This document shows, piece after piece, positions 12,311 to 25,797 of a DNA stretch of 64,000 bases; the first letter of the stretch is position 1, and each line of letters starts with the position of its first letter. The notes under the pieces were generated by a model that did no database searches, was not told the DNA's origin, and saw only the letters and a list, made by a program, of their open reading frames with translations. The stretch spans positions 7,255,001-7,319,000 of the forward strand of contig JAFREQ010000040.1 of NCBI GenBank assembly GCA_025331565.1, given 5' to 3'. The position numbers and the translations under genes were made by a program. The DNA comes from Holacanthus passer (taxonomy: Eukaryota; Chordata; Actinopteri; Pomacanthidae).

Positions 12311-15300
12311 TCATCCATCCACAGAGGAAAATGGCTTTAATTTGTCCCATTGAAACTCACATCTCTTCTTGAGTGTTTATGCAGCAAAGATGAAGCGTGT
12401 TCTTTCTAAAAACAGAAAAGCTGCCACGGAGAGAGTAAAGGCGTTGTAGCATGAAAGGATTTAAGAGGGATTTTGATCATCTGGAAAAGCAATGATCATG
12501 TCTTTATTTCAAGAGCAAGGGACCAGCACTTTGTCGAAATTACTTGCATGGGAAAATGAACAGTAGGAATTTATTGGAAACTTTCAAGGGTGAGTCGTCT
12601 TCTGTGTCCTTCATGCTTGAGTCCTCCTCCCCAATGGAAAACACAATCCTTACAACCATGAATTGTAAGGCAGCATACAGAGGGCATCCCCTTAAATCCA
12701 GCATTTTTTTGTATTACTGTCATACCATATTGATCTGGTGGAAACTAGATAAAGGCACTTGTCCCTGCAGATCTGACTATTCAGAGTCCTAATCACATTA
12801 GATACATCCTTTATTCTACCGGCTGCTCAGCTTTTTATCATTATTTGTCCTACAACTCTGCACACAAAACGGAATCAATAGGAGAAGCCTGCAGCCAAGT
12901 TTTCTTGCTGAACTAATTAAAGAAACAGAATGTAAGAGGGACAATGTCTCCAGGTGGTTTCTGTTGCAATCAGTGAGAGGCACACAACCATTTAGCCACA
13001 GCTGTGATACCGAAAAAGGTATGAAATGAAACACTTGAGCATACTTTCTAATCAGTAGGGTTGTAGTCAGCCAAAGAAAATCTTTGTTACGCCACTGAAA
13101 TTCTACCTGCTCTTCACCAGCCGATTGGTCAATGGGGGGAAAAAATCAGCATGTTAGCTCTTGTTAAATTTGCTGCTTTGGTGCAGTTTTCTTTTCCTCA
13201 CACAAGCATTGCAACCCTGAACGTGTCTGCTTTATGTCAAAATGCAAATGTCCAAATCAGCTGGACCGAACATTAAACAGACTTTACCTGCCAGCCAGAA
13301 CCAGTGGGCGTGTTGATGAGGTTGATGGCGCCTCGATTTCACCGAAACCAAACAGAATATTTCTAGTAGGTGAGAATGTGTCTGACACGTCCGACAGTAA
13401 CAGCCCATCAGCACTGAAGGCTACTGTGCCGCAGACAGACAGAGGAACTGAAGCTGCTCTGGTGAGCGAGCGGAGCTGATGCATTAAGATTCGCTTTTCT
13501 CCTTATGAAAGTAACACCGGCGATTGTTTGACCGATGAGAATTTGGTCGGACAAGAGCATATAGACCTAAAAGAGCACGAGGAGTGAGCCCTCTTTAATC
13601 TGCCAGGCTGCACCTACACTTCTGTGCATGTAAAGCTCACCTTGATTCAACCTTCACTGGAGTTAACATAAGAATAGTAATTATACAAAACAATGTTTGT
13701 AGGATTCACACATTTCCAACTTAGCCAACAATTTTTGAGTGTAACAACAAGTTGCATTTCCTCATCCCTTATCAGATATCTGTGTCTAATATATTAGCCA
13801 CATTGCATCTTCTTCTTTTTTTTTTTATTGTTTTGTTTTTTTCCACAATTTGTAGACAAGATCTGAGCTATGGCACTACCCACTGATACGAAGCTTGGGA
13901 GCCAGGATAACAGATGTAAGCATGACTGCAGATAGCGCAGCCAGCACTCGCTTTGGCTGATGTGCCAGCCCAGTTTCAGAACGGCGAGATCAAATTTGCA
14001 CCATGTAGCCGTGTTCAGTGTGTGCATGATTACAAGCCTTGGCAAGTTTTTCAAGTATGGAAGATCATATTAAGGAGGATTGTTGTGGGTCATTATCAGA
14101 CTTCTATGGAGAATCGTGCCAGATGGGACCCGTCTGAGACTGGATATCTATCTGCTAGCTACCCAGTTAGAGACTCCTTCATATTACAAAACGTTATTTG
14201 AATAGACATGAATGCAGCGCGTTGGTTCAGAAACGTTTCCCGCAGCTACTGCTAATTCAATCATCTTGAGAACATTATCCAAGAATTCAAGAAGAATCTC
14301 AGAAAGAATCCACACTCATTTGAAAACATGCCTGATGTAAATTTCATTAAGGCATTATCGTCACAGTCTCATTTTAGTCCTGTCCAATACGGCTCTTTCT
14401 TGCTCTATTTTATTCACTTTCCCCGCAGCTAGTGTGCTGATTCAATTAGTTTCCAAATGAAGTTACAGAACGGATGGTAAATCCATCTGCTTCTCTGAAT
14501 CAATTGGGTGGTTTTTAGTGTCCCCTCCCTCCAACTCCATCCTCCAACATACAGGTCTGCGTGGAACCTGCGTAATGTTGCTCTTTTGTTTTCATTATCC
14601 CAGGAAGCCATCTTATCCTTCCACACCACACCCTGATCCTCATCTCCCTCTCCCCCTCTCTACCTCCGTCCCTCTCACTCCCCCTCAGCTAACGCAGGAC
14701 ACATTTATCTGTTTTATCTCGGGATGAGTGATTCATGAGTCTGCAGCAGCGCCTGCTGTAATCGTGGGATCTTGCAGGAATTGTCAGAAGTGAAGGCGCC
14801 AGAGCTTAAATCAGTGCAGCAGAGATTGGATCCAGTGTGTTCTGCATGTGTATCTTATGGTTTCAGAGTGTCTCTAAGCCATCTCTTGACAAGCAGGGTA
14901 ACCCCCACTCACCTCCCTACGTTTAAATCAGACATCTTTATGTTGTGCACCCAGGAGAGTGTGGACGGCACTGAAGCAGCACTGCTCCGCGCTGTATGCT
15001 ACAGGATTATGATTAATTCAGAATAGTACAAAGTTGAGAGCTATGGCTCTGTGGAAAGCTGGGTATTGATTAATTTCAGGCTAAGTATCATATTGCAAAG
15101 ACCACTTATGTCCATAAATGTTCTCTATTTTGTAATTTCTAGGATTCCTTTTTCATCGCGTGTGAAGCTCAGCGTGTTTTTTGTGCGGAGTGTTTGTGTG
15201 TATGTGCGCACACGTGTGAGAATTTGATATGAATATTTCATACGTGAGAAGCAGCAGAGGAGAGAGAGGTATGATGAGCTGTAAGTGCAGCAGCCAGAGT

Positions 15301-16290
15301 TGTAAACGATTTTATTTTTAACTCACCTGCTTCCTGTAAAACCCCGTATCGTCATTGTTAGAACGGGAACACAATACTGAACTGATACTGAAGATCATTA
15401 AATCATTTCACATTTTACACTTGTTTAATATTCCAGCAGAAAGTCGTTTTGTTCCCCTCCAGCACGAATTAGAGATTTTATTTCAGACAAGATCACACAG
15501 GGAGACAGACTACTTTAGATTTTATCAGTAAGTGTCCATCACATGTTTAGTCACAGTGAACATTAAACAGAGTGTGAAATCCCACAAGTCCCTCACTAGT
15601 GCAGCGTCGAGGCCATTTTTTACGCATATGGATCTGAGTCCCTCCCTTCACTCACGCTGACACGCTGTGCAACTCGCTGGTTGTACAGATGCTGTTCTCC
15701 TGCTGTAATAGCTCTAAATGATCCAGACCACCATGGTTGATTTCCTTCCTGTTTCTTTTGCCATGGCCAATTCCCCTCATTGCTCCATGCAACCATTTAG
15801 ACCTGACTTGACATGCTAACTAAGGTTCCATCTGTTCTATGGCTGTAAACTCTGGGTGGCTGAGGTCGTGATGTTTGTGCTGAAAAGCACTGGCTGCCTT
15901 TGTTTTGGAGCAAAGAATGGGAATTAAATAATACTTTAATGGTCTAAATGTGCACTTTCTATTTTAAAGCACTCCAGTTATTGTGTTAAATTATAGATGG
16001 AGAGAAAAATGTCTACAAAAGAAAAAGCTGACCGTGCAGGTGTTTCTGTTGCAAGCTGTTAAAGGAGGAGGTCACTTTTCTACACAGACTTCATTAAAAA
16101 CATTTCAAAAGCATTTATAATCGCACGAAACACAACCTCACTAATACGTCCAGTTCTTCCATCAGGTCTTCTCAGTGGACTTAAACAAGCAGCGTGTGTT
16201 AAGCCTCCCAAAAGCATGACAAAACAGGAAGCTCACAGGATTTAACTGATAAACAAGACTAAGAGTTTATAGCCGTGCTTATACACAGTG

Positions 16291-16500
16291 CTGCTTTGAG
16301 CTAAATGCTAACTTCTGCATGCTAACATGCTCACAATGGTAATTCTAACATATCGATGTTTAGCAAATGTAATGTTTACCATATTAGTTTAGTGTTTTGC
16401 CAATTAGAGCTAAACACAAAGTACAGCTGAGACTGATGGTCATGTTATTATTTTGAGTACTGGACAATTGAATTTTTGACCTGGGATCACCAAAGCTACG
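16291..16500 (+). repeat. Interspersed repeat, copy 1 (GCTAACATGCTCACAATG family)
   Basis: This is a decayed copy of a dispersed family I recognise as frequent in percomorph fishes. It has GAGCTAAATGCTAAC, then GCATGCTAACATGCTCACAA, GTAATGTTTACCAT, GAGCTAAACACAAAGTACAG, and finally CTGGGATCACCAAAG. A second, shorter copy lies at 51186-51296. It has no coding capacity. I do not know its transposon class. Confidence 0.55.
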
Positions 16501-16550
16501 ATATTTCCGGCAAATATTTGACAACAATCAAACATTAAACATAAAGGAAT

Positions 16551-16650
16551 TATAAAGGCCTGCTTCTAAAACAAGCCTGCTTCAAATAAAGACCTGGTAC
16601 CTTCAGCAGCTGAGGTAAATAAAGGCCCCGGCCACTATTTGAAGAAGTAT
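16551..16650. repeat. Degenerate palindromic repeat around AAATAAAGGCC
   Basis: Repeated imperfect units occur in both orientations: ATAAAGGCCTGCTTC, AAGCCTGCTTCAAATAAAG, AAATAAAGGCCCCGG and CCACTATTTGAAG. Parts are mutually reverse complementary (CTTCAAATA against TATTTGAAG). This looks like a transposon remnant next to the repeat at 16291-16500. The class is unknown. Confidence 0.4.
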
Positions 16651-17439
16651 GGTATTGCAGTATGACCACAGTTGTGGCTCGGGGCCATACCACTGCCATG
16701 ACTAAAAATGTTTGACTGCATTGTGAGCATCTTGTTTTTGAAAAAATGAGACTCATTCTAGCCCTTGCAGATTGCTTAGGGTTATCTACATGCAGGTGTC
16801 ATTTGTTGTGTGTTTAAGCATATTAGGCATACTGTGAAGATGCAAGAGTGCTGGCATCTAGACCAGAGTGAGGAGGAGGAAGGAGGAGGATGTTGAGTGC
16901 ATAGCAATGTCCATGCCATGTAAAACTGGCTTATACATGTGTGCATGTGCCACCGTTTTGCAATTCAGTGTGAGTCACTGCATAGTGCTTTTCCCATATT
17001 TATATCCCCAGCATTTTGGCTGTGAGATGTACCTTGACCAGCCAGCCAGCTGACTCTCTTAATGTACTGCCAAAACAAGTCATCTTGTGCCACAACAAAG
17101 ACATCCATCCTCATGTCAGGACAGCTCATTCCACATGCCGATGTTTCTTTCAGCAGAGTGCATTTGATTCACATTCCACATTTAGGGCTTTCAAAAAAAC
17201 ATTCTATACGAGTCTGATTTCAAAAAAGAAAAAATGTTAATGCTAAAATGATGCAGCCATGAAGGGACTTTCTCTCTGTGACACTGCCTTTACTCTCCTC
17301 CAAAGCAACTGAGCCACACTTCAGACTGCCTGCACACCTTTCTCTCTCTGCGTGAGCTCTCAGCAGGCATTTATACCTTCTGACATCCCACCACACCATA
17401 TGGAAACACTGGCCACAAAAGGTGTCAGAAAGGAGATCC

Positions 17440-17441
<2 letters not shown>

Positions 17442-17506
<65 letters not shown>
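17442..17506 (+). repeat. (TG)n microsatellite, 65 bp
   Basis: This is an uninterrupted TG dinucleotide run of about 32 units in the long edil3 intron. It has the opposite sense to the CA run 2.3 kb downstream at 19808-19900. Open frames of repeated Val-Cys or Thr-His across it are artefacts. Confidence 0.98.
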
Positions 17507-17507
<1 letters not shown>

Positions 17508-19807
17508 ATGTCAGGGCGTCTGCAACATGTGTGTGTCCCATAAGAGCTGCGCTGAATTTTAAAAAAAGGACTTAACATTAATTTCAATCACAGAAATATG
17601 TCTGTGTGTGTGAGTCTGTTAACATGTGGACTTGGATGCAAAGTCCTGTGCAACACGACAGACCGCTAAGTGAGACAGATCAGTCAGTCAGAGAGACGCG
17701 GAAAATGATAAATCGCACAATACTGTAGAAGAAAAAACAGCGAAAGAATGACAAATGAAGTTGATTTAGAGTTTGAGCGTGGGTGTGTGTGCATCCCTAA
17801 GAACGAACGAGGAGAGGATGAGTCATAATGTAGTGAAGGAGGGTGAGACCAACTCCTCAGAGGACGTGAACAGAAGTGTAACATCCACCAGCTTCCAAAC
17901 AGCACATTTAGAAAAGCTGTGTATGTCCTGATGTTTAGACAAGTTTAGGTTGTGTTCAGTAGAATTGTGCAATGAAGTCACAAAATCTAAGGTGACAACA
18001 ACAGTAAGTGATAAAGTCAAACTATCACCGTGTAATTAACTTGTAACCTGAGGCAAACACAAAAATCTGTTAATACACCTCTGTTTTGTTTTCTCTAAAA
18101 AACTGAGCAATGCTTTTAATTTGTTTTTTTGTTGTTATAAATATATTGTTTTGTCTGTCAGGTGGGACGCGGGTTCATTTTTCATCCTAAAACTGTTTCT
18201 TACGTAGGCGTCACCAAACACTGCGCCTCGTGCTACAGACTGCCTCAAGGTGTAAAAGTGTACCTCGTCCAAATATTTTAATCTGGCCGTCAGCAAGCTG
18301 TTAGCTCTCATGAAACTTTTTACTTCTTTTCAATTTGACCTGCAGCCATTTATAGTCAGCACCCGCGATTTTACATTTTAATAAGTCATTTGGGCTTCTT
18401 TGTCCGACAGGGTGAGTCTGTGAAGAGCTACAGGCTGTTTGTTCTCTACAGTAATAAACAAGACAAACAAGATTCATGAATATGAGTTTATATTTAGCGT
18501 GATGTAACTGTAGGCTTTAAGTACGACGCATTCTATTTTATATTTGTTCATTTTCTCTTTCATGGCACTGGAAAAGCCACATGTCACATAACATCACCTG
18601 GAGCTCGGTGAGGCTCCTGGTTCATCTCGTGGATTCGGCTCAACCAGCTCACCTCTGTGTAAAACGACACATTTCTAAACTCAGAAAGGTGTCATGACAC
18701 AAACAGGCTTTTCTTTGCACTCAGTAGAGAGGTGCTGTACTCAGGCAGCCATTTGTCTGTAAATTGTCCGCCTTCAGCCTCGTCCCTCGTTTTTAGTCAT
18801 TTTAGGTTTGCTTTTCGGCTTAAAGGGGTTTTTCTGAAGATGGCAGGGTTGCAGCAGGATGGCATGTAATACTACGCTCAGATATCATGCCGCTCTGACA
18901 TCTCATGTAAAAGTTCAGGCACGTGAGACCAAGAATCAGTCAGGTCACTTCTCCTCTGGCCCCAAAACACACTAAGGGGCTGTGATGGCGCCCACGTTTC
19001 CCTCCATGTCAACCAGTGACAGCGATACCATGTGAACATTCAGCAGCATTTTGGTGTGTGATAGGTTTACTTTGTTCGCTTTGAATCATTCTCACAAAAA
19101 TATACTATGGAGACACTCATTTTCTATCCAGTGATAAACAACAATATTAATCAAACATAACAAACATAACAAATATTTTGCCATTGGTGTGTCACAAAAA
19201 AGGTTGCATTTATAGCTTGTATTGGTGTAAGATAAACTTTGAAATGTCTGACACATGGAATATATTTTTTCAAAATTACATCAATAAATCAAACTTGTTC
19301 TTTAACAGAATTAGTCTCTGAATGAACATTACATGACGTGAGAAGGGCGACTGCCTCGATTTAGTATTGCACTTGCAACTCACAAGATATAGAGTCAAAA
19401 GTTCAAAATCGATCGTTATCTTGAGTTTTTATCTCTAGTATGGGAACAGAATGCAGCTCAGTAACATCTGTCCTAACACCTCCAGTTTTAAATGCAGAGG
19501 CTCTGTTGTTCTTAGGAGCTTTAACCAGACCTTATATGGTGATATGAAGGGGCATTTTATATAATGTAAAGCGATATCACATGAAGTTTATGTTGTAAAA
19601 ACTTTCAGCATGTTGTGATGTTTCAGTGTGTGATAAAGAAAATGACAAGAGCAGTGAAAGGGTCTGTTTTTCAAGCTCTCACTGCAGCTTTACACTTTAA
19701 TGATCGCTGCCCTGTTGTGGGGTTGATGGGCCACAGCAATGTCCTCCTCACGGCTCAGTGAGTTGTGTACATGCAATTCTGAATTCTGCACTGTGACGTA
19801 GGAGAAT

Positions 19808-19814
19808 ACACACA

Positions 19815-19900
<86 letters not shown>
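19808..19900 (+). repeat. (CA)n microsatellite, about 93 bp
   Basis: This is a CA dinucleotide run with one early interruption (CAAACA near 19815). It lies in the same intron as the TG run at 17442-17506, so both would be present in one pre-mRNA in complementary orientation. Confidence 0.98.
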
Positions 19901-19901
<1 letters not shown>

Positions 19902-22900
19902 TGTCCTGCAGGCTTTGAAGATTAAATGAGTCTTCAACACATAGTTAAATTAGCACAGCTGGAGGGAGAACGTTAGCAGGATGCTATCTATGCATGTGCT
20001 GTATTCACCCGTTGGGATCCTTATAAGGCTGCGTCTCACTGCATTGATCTCTTTATCCTGCATTGGCAAAGCCACTTCAAATAGGGACTCGAGATTTACA
20101 CACCAACTCTCATCTTAATGAGCAGGGGAGATGAGTGTTTGTCTGGCAGAAGTGCACAAACGTTGCCCCTTCGCATGCCGCCATCAAACAGAAGCACAAA
20201 TAAGTAATTGACCCTGTCTTCCTTTTTCGATATGCAGCTGTATTGGTGTGAAAACTGGAAGCTTAGATTAGAGCTACATGAAGCTTATTTTTTTATATCA
20301 TACACAGCAAGAAAAATCCTGAAATTGAATCTCGAGTTTGTTTTTTTTGGAGATTGCTAAAGACTGAACACACTCCTCGTATGTCCGGGTTAGCTGCTCA
20401 TGGAGGAGAGAATGGGGTTGAGTGTGATGGAAGAAAGAACAGAAGGTGGAGGCTGGAGGAGAGGCCTTGCTTTAACAAGCTTATCTCGCTCCCTAATTCA
20501 GTTTGGGCCATCAAAGTGTTGAGAGCCAGCGTCGCTAGGGGCTGTTGTATTTTTTGACCGCTACCTGTGACAGCAATTACAGGTTCCCCTTCAAGCCTGC
20601 CTTTGTTTTGGTGGCAGACCTGAGTGCTTGGGTAGAACGAGATTACCTCAATGTTCTGCAACTGGAGCATAATCAAAGCCTCACAATGCAAGGTGTCATG
20701 CCCCTCTAAATCAACCAAGCAGGCCTCGCTACTGTTTCTTTCTCGCCCCTTTTATCCCATGGGTTGTTGTGACATTATTGTAATTTTAACAGAGCTGTTT
20801 TTTTTAAAGTCATACATGTCACAGGAAAATATTCCACACTGCTGCCGTAGCTGCATTCAGATTTTACACAAAAAATGGAGGCAGATGCTGAAGGAGAAAC
20901 ATCATGAATAGTGTATTCACAACAAATGAAGCATGCATGCATCTGCAGCATCTGCATAATTACATACCTGTAACCACGGCATTGTTAAGAGTTAACGGAG
21001 GCCTGCGTGCAAACTTCAGCGGCTTATGTCCTACTTTCATTAGCGTAACATCTCGCAAAAAGAGAACTGGGAGTTCATCTACTTGGATGCCTTTTAGAAA
21101 GCCAAGGGTTGGCTTTGTAGTCGCTAAGGCCTGGCTTTGTCTGCGTATATGTCAAGACCCAGGTGAGGGGGTCTGCATTCAAGAGGGCCCCTCCAGCACC
21201 CAGGGAGCCGTCCTCAATCTCAGAGTAGCTGGGAAGAACGAGAAGTGTTGAATCCTTATGAGAGAAGAAGATTCTGAGTGAGCTCATTCACATCACTGCT
21301 CAGAAAAGAAAAATTATTTCAGGCTTTGTAACATATTGCAGGCAATAAAAGTGCGGTGTGATGTGCTGAGATGCTCAGTGGTGTTCTGCAATGTGTCAGA
21401 CCAGGAGGCGGAAAATAAAACTGAGCCATAACTCATGTTTTAGGCTACTTCAGTTTATCTTGTTTGTTTAATCTATGCATGGCAATATTTAGTTTTGTTG
21501 TGTGGCACAGCCAGTGTCTCCCTCACAGAGACTTCACTTGGACGAGCTGCCCAGGTATACTAACGACTGCCAAAGTCGCCTATATAAGATGACCCTATGA
21601 GATGAATTTTAGCATTTTTTCATTCGCCTTTTTATCCATCAGGGAGAACGACACCATCTGCAATCGATTAACCAGTGCAGTGGTTCCCAGCCTTTGTTGT
21701 CAGACGTACCTCTGAGACAGAGAGAGAGAGATGCTCTCTGGTGTTACATGGCTTCTGTAAACACACCGATTGTCGGTGCAACCTCTCTTGTTCAATGTAG
21801 ACCCACTTAAGCCATTGTTTTGTTAAAGCTTGTAAGTTGGTTGGTTTTGATCGTTTCGGCTACGTCATTGACAACAAGCCTCCTCCACACACGGCTCACC
21901 TGCTGTTGTGAAAGCGAAATCGCTAGTTGTTGTTTTTGGGTGACTTTACAAAAGATACTGCTGATGAAGAAAGTCAACACAGCACAAACAGTGTGGGTGC
22001 AGTTAGAGACCAGAGGTATAGGTGTGTGTGCGTGTGTGTGTGAAACTGACAGTTGGCCTATGACCAGGCCAATTAGTGTGATGTATGGTTGTCTCGATGT
22101 TGTGTATATTCAGCAGAAGAAATAAATCTGCGCGCTGTATGTTTCTCTCTCTTGCTTGTGCTTCTAAATTTTGCCACTATCTTCCCATGTGACAGCAAAA
22201 TGCCAAGTTGCACCCTGTTTTTCATCCCGCATTGACGGTGAATTGATGCCACGTAGATGTATGCGATAAGCGAGACGGCTTTACAGTGACATTTAGGCTA
22301 TTAGCATTTCAAGAATTGAAAATGCAGAAGGCAGCGCTATCAATTATTTACATCTTTTGACATTAACAACGTACTCTTTTAAAGAAAGTGAATCACATGG
22401 AAAGTTATGGAAATTTCACACCCTTCATTTGTCATGTTTTTCATTTTAAGAAGTATTAAAGGTTTTTTTATTGTGTACAAAACAACAATAAACATTTGGC
22501 TTAATGTGCCACAGAGATGTGAAGGTATTTCTGCACAGTTCCCATTATGTGGAAATGAACCCTTACATTACACCCGCTGCCTCTCGCTGATGAAAGATCA
22601 GTGGGAGTGACTTGTTTAATAATACTTCCCTTGATGTTTCATTACAATGTGAGCTGTATTTTTGCTCTGCACCTTCCTCTTAACTTCCACTTTAGATTGT
22701 TCACATACATTATTCATATGACATAATTAACAACAGTGGGAAAATATTAGGTGACATAATTGTTCAGGGACATGTGATGGAGCTATAGGACTTGTTCTTG
22801 TCCAGTATTCAGTTCAGTTGAACTACGTTTTGAAACTCAACCCAACGCTGCTGTGTACTTTTCTAAATAATGAAGCATAATTGTGCCCTAAAATGTCAAT

Positions 22901-23257
22901 ATAAGTAACAGTTTGTGTTTATAGCCTCGCAACCTTGTGCTGTAAATTGTTTGCAACAAATGAGAAGGAATTAAAAATTAACCCAAATGGAGCGGTCTGG
23001 GTCCCGGAAGCTGCTGCGCCATGCGATTTCTGTTTTGCTGAGGCGAGCTTGTGGACTTAGCCTTGTTGTTCAATATGCTGTGAATAATTGAAACTGACTT
23101 TTTGCACCCAGTGTCTTTATACAATAAATCCTCTGATGACATTAAAAAAAACATGTGGACTACTAGATTGTGAATATTTTGCATTTCTGACAAGTTTCTT
23201 GAAAAAATTAATGTACCATTCTTCTATCTCTCTCTCTCTGTTTCCTTCCTCTTTCAG

Positions 23258-23413
23258 GTGGACTTGCTTGTGCCCACCAAGGTCACAGGTATCATCACCC
23301 AGGGAGCGAAAGACTTTGGCCATGTCCAGTTTGTTGGCTCATACAAAGTGGCGTACAGTAACGATGGAGAGAGGTGGAATGTATATCAAGATGAGAAACA
23401 GGGGAAGGACAAG
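23258..23413 (+). CDS. edil3: edil3 coding exon, middle of discoidin domain C2
   Basis: This exon has 52 codons, phase 0 on both sides, and starts VDLLVPTKVTGIITQGAKDF. The acceptor is a strong pyrimidine tract (about 23222-23256) ending in TTTCAG. The donor is AAG followed by gtaaga at 23414. It encodes the central strands of the second F5/8 type C domain (GHVQFVGSYKVAYSNDGERW, then YQDEKQGKDK) and is almost the same as the mammalian exon. Aligned without gaps to the exon at 4021-4176, 24 of 52 residues are identical, so the two exons are ancient duplicates inside the protein. Confidence 0.97.
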
Positions 23414-23519
23414 GTAAGAAGCTTTCACGGCCCATAATAACCATCATTGAACACAAGTTACACTGGTTTAAACCACGTCTACCAACATATTAACTGACAG
23501 AACTTTTTAATCAAATAAA

Positions 23520-23575
23520 ACACATCTTTATTGTCATGTACAAGCAAACACACTGAAAAACACTGTGGAATCATA
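23520..23575 (-). repeat. Possible truncated LINE 3' tail
   Basis: Read on the - strand, the segment gives TTGTACATGACAATAAAGAT. The motif ATGACAATAAAG is common at the 3' ends of CR1/Rex-type fish LINEs. Only about 50 bp are recognisable, so the call is weak. Confidence 0.3.
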
Positions 23576-25430
23576 GATGCATGTCTGTGGGAACTGTGAG
23601 TACTGAAGTTCTGAATTATATATCACAGCATGAAGGAAAGGGGCAGAGAGAAACAGAAAAATGCACAGGAAGGACAGAAAGCTGAAGCAGACAACATACA
23701 AAGCAATTGTCAAAAAGTTTTAAGTATTAAGAGTGAAAATGTCCATTTCGGACCTGTCTGGGTCTCCCCTCCACTTCCCTTTAGCATCGTCTTATCTGCG
23801 GCTCGAACTGAGCTCGCCTGCTCAGTCCTACTGCCTCTCTCTGGTTTGGGATCAGATAAGACCGTGCTGTCAACCTGGCCTGGCCGGTGCTATGCTGAAA
23901 ATCTTGTTTACCGCCCTTCAACAGACTACACGTCCATTCCAATCGCCCACGACAGCAGAGACAGTGCAGGGCTGCAGCAGCCTCTCTGCTGATATCTGGA
24001 GAGCTGCAGGCACAGGGTTACAGCTAAAGCTGAAGCCCCTTGTCTTTCAGATACTGGTGGCAGGAGAGGTAGTGTTTACTTTTCTCTCTGGCTGTGTTAT
24101 TGAAAGATAAGCCCTACTTCGTCTGCTTATTCATGTATTGGTGATGTGTTGACTACTCCAAATCTAGTAGAATCCAAACATGCATATTGCACAGAAAGAG
24201 AAATACTGTTGAGGTGCTTGAAATGAATCTGTGAAACTACACTGAGATCTTGATATAAAAACAGTTTCATCTACTGTATAATCTCTTTTGTTCTGATCTT
24301 GCAGCGCAATCTCCATCTACATCTCAAACATAGTTTCAAAGTATTTAGCGTCATATAAAGAATACTTTAGACTGTAATACTTATTTTTAACTCATGAAAG
24401 ACATTTTCAGGAATAAATAAGTGAATATGCATCAAAGATTTAATGAAGCAAAATCCAGCTGTTCGAATTTGTAAGTTGTTCGATTTAATAGAAGGGTTTG
24501 TTGTTGTGCGTGACATTTTGTGACCAATTGGAAACATTTACACTGACATCCAGATGCAGTGAGTTGTTTTCTTGCTTGTGTGCAGCCTTTTTGTGGTTGT
24601 GGCTGAGCAGATGAGACTAAGCAAACACACAATCTACATATCAAATCTTGCATCAAGTGTGAGAATGTGAGAGCAAGTTTCGAGCCTTATTTGGCAATGT
24701 ATGTGAATAATAGTTGAAGACAGGTTGACTCAGATTACATAAGATTAGATTTTCATTCATTTATTCATGTAAATCTCACACATTTAAAAATAATAATCCA
24801 ATGCAAATTTGATTTGTGGACAGTTTTCCGATGGCTTAAAATCCTTGAGTCTTTAATTTGACGTCATAGTCGATTTCACAGTTGAACTGCGGCCCATGCC
24901 CGGCAGACTGTGCACATAAAAGCCTCAGCTATGATGTCTGGCTTTCTCATAAAGACTGAGCAGTTTGTAGAGGTTATGTGGTAACTTCAACTGCTGTTTT
25001 AGAATTGATTTTTATTAAAGAATGTCTCTATTTTGTTTGGCTCAGTCTGGTAGAAATAATACCCCTCAATAACCGGATAAGAATTTATTCCCTTACCCTT
25101 AATGTGGAGTGCAGCAGCCAATGCCCAGAAATATTTTCCTTTTCTGCAGTTCACATTCTTTGCTTGAGGAGTTTATAATTTCAGCACCCTGATGATCTCT
25201 GGATAGGGGCCAGTGTATGCTCAGCATGATTTTCACTCAGCAATCACGATACTGAGCACCGGATGACTTCTGAAGGCCCGAAAGCGTCATCTGAGATAGA
25301 GAAGCGAAGGAGAGAAAAATACTGGTGAAATCTCATTACATTTATTATGTTTTATTTTTAAAATCTAATTTTCAGAAATAACTCTGTGGAGAGCAACAAG
25401 CTACACATGGATTTTATGCCAGATACAAGT

Positions 25431-25797
25431 CATAGCCGCTACCTTCAGACTGCAGACACAAGCAGTCCAATCCAGTTTTTTTTTTTTGCTCACATGTGAC
25501 TCAGACCTGTTTTTTCCTGACCACAACCTCAATGAATCTGATCTTTTCAATTCTAATTTGGGCCACTTCTATATGTCGTCCTAAATCACATGTAGCTCTG
25601 CTCATTTGCTGCCTTCCACTGTGCATCAGCCTATAAATTCCTCTGTAAACCTCAGTGGCCTCCATGTTAACTTCCACAGGACATCATGCTGCGATGTTGT
25701 ATGTATCACACTGGAATCGGATTTAAAAAGATGTGAACAACCAAACAGAAAAAAAATCTGAACTGAGCACTGAGACTTGCAGCGTGAACATAGCTTA
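25431..25797. mobile_element. MITE with imperfect inverted ends (GTGAACATAGC type)
   Basis: This is about 367 bp. The left end is CATAGCCGCTACCTTCAGAC followed by TGCAGAC. The right end is GACTTGCAGCGTGAACATAG followed by CTTA. The right end reversed (TAAGCTATGTTCACGCTGCA) pairs imperfectly with the left. The interior has GCTCACATGTGACTCAGACC near the left and GGAATCGGATTTAAAAAGAT near the right. I know this arrangement from a very abundant non-autonomous DNA transposon family of teleosts. No coding capacity is seen. I do not assign the superfamily (hAT-like or Kolobok-like). Confidence 0.55.

Larger units (their letters stand above)
5750..23257 (+). other. edil3: edil3 intron of 17,508 bp
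   Basis: This long GT-AG intron lies inside the region encoding discoidin domain C2. Features found in it are listed separately: a (TG)n tract at 17442-17506, a (CA)n tract at 19808-19900, a dispersed repeat at 16291-16500 with a degenerate palindromic repeat after it, and a possible LTR fragment at 10131-10260. An AT-rich patch of AAATACAAATAATA type lies at 9195-9243. The block at about 12090-12310 is rich in homeodomain-type sites. Between these I see only AT-rich unique-looking sequence. The longest open frame (174 codons on the - strand, 10537-11061) has no recognisable domain and is judged to be chance. Confidence 0.8.

Noticed and set aside
17352..17587. Frames with long Val-Cys or Thr-His runs, also at 19690-19940 and 26090-26404
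   Set aside because: These are translations of TG/CA microsatellites, not proteins.
19340..19430. Possible tRNA-derived SINE head near GTTCAAAATCGATC
   Set aside because: It recalls a B box, but no A box at the right distance, no cloverleaf and no tail could be made out.
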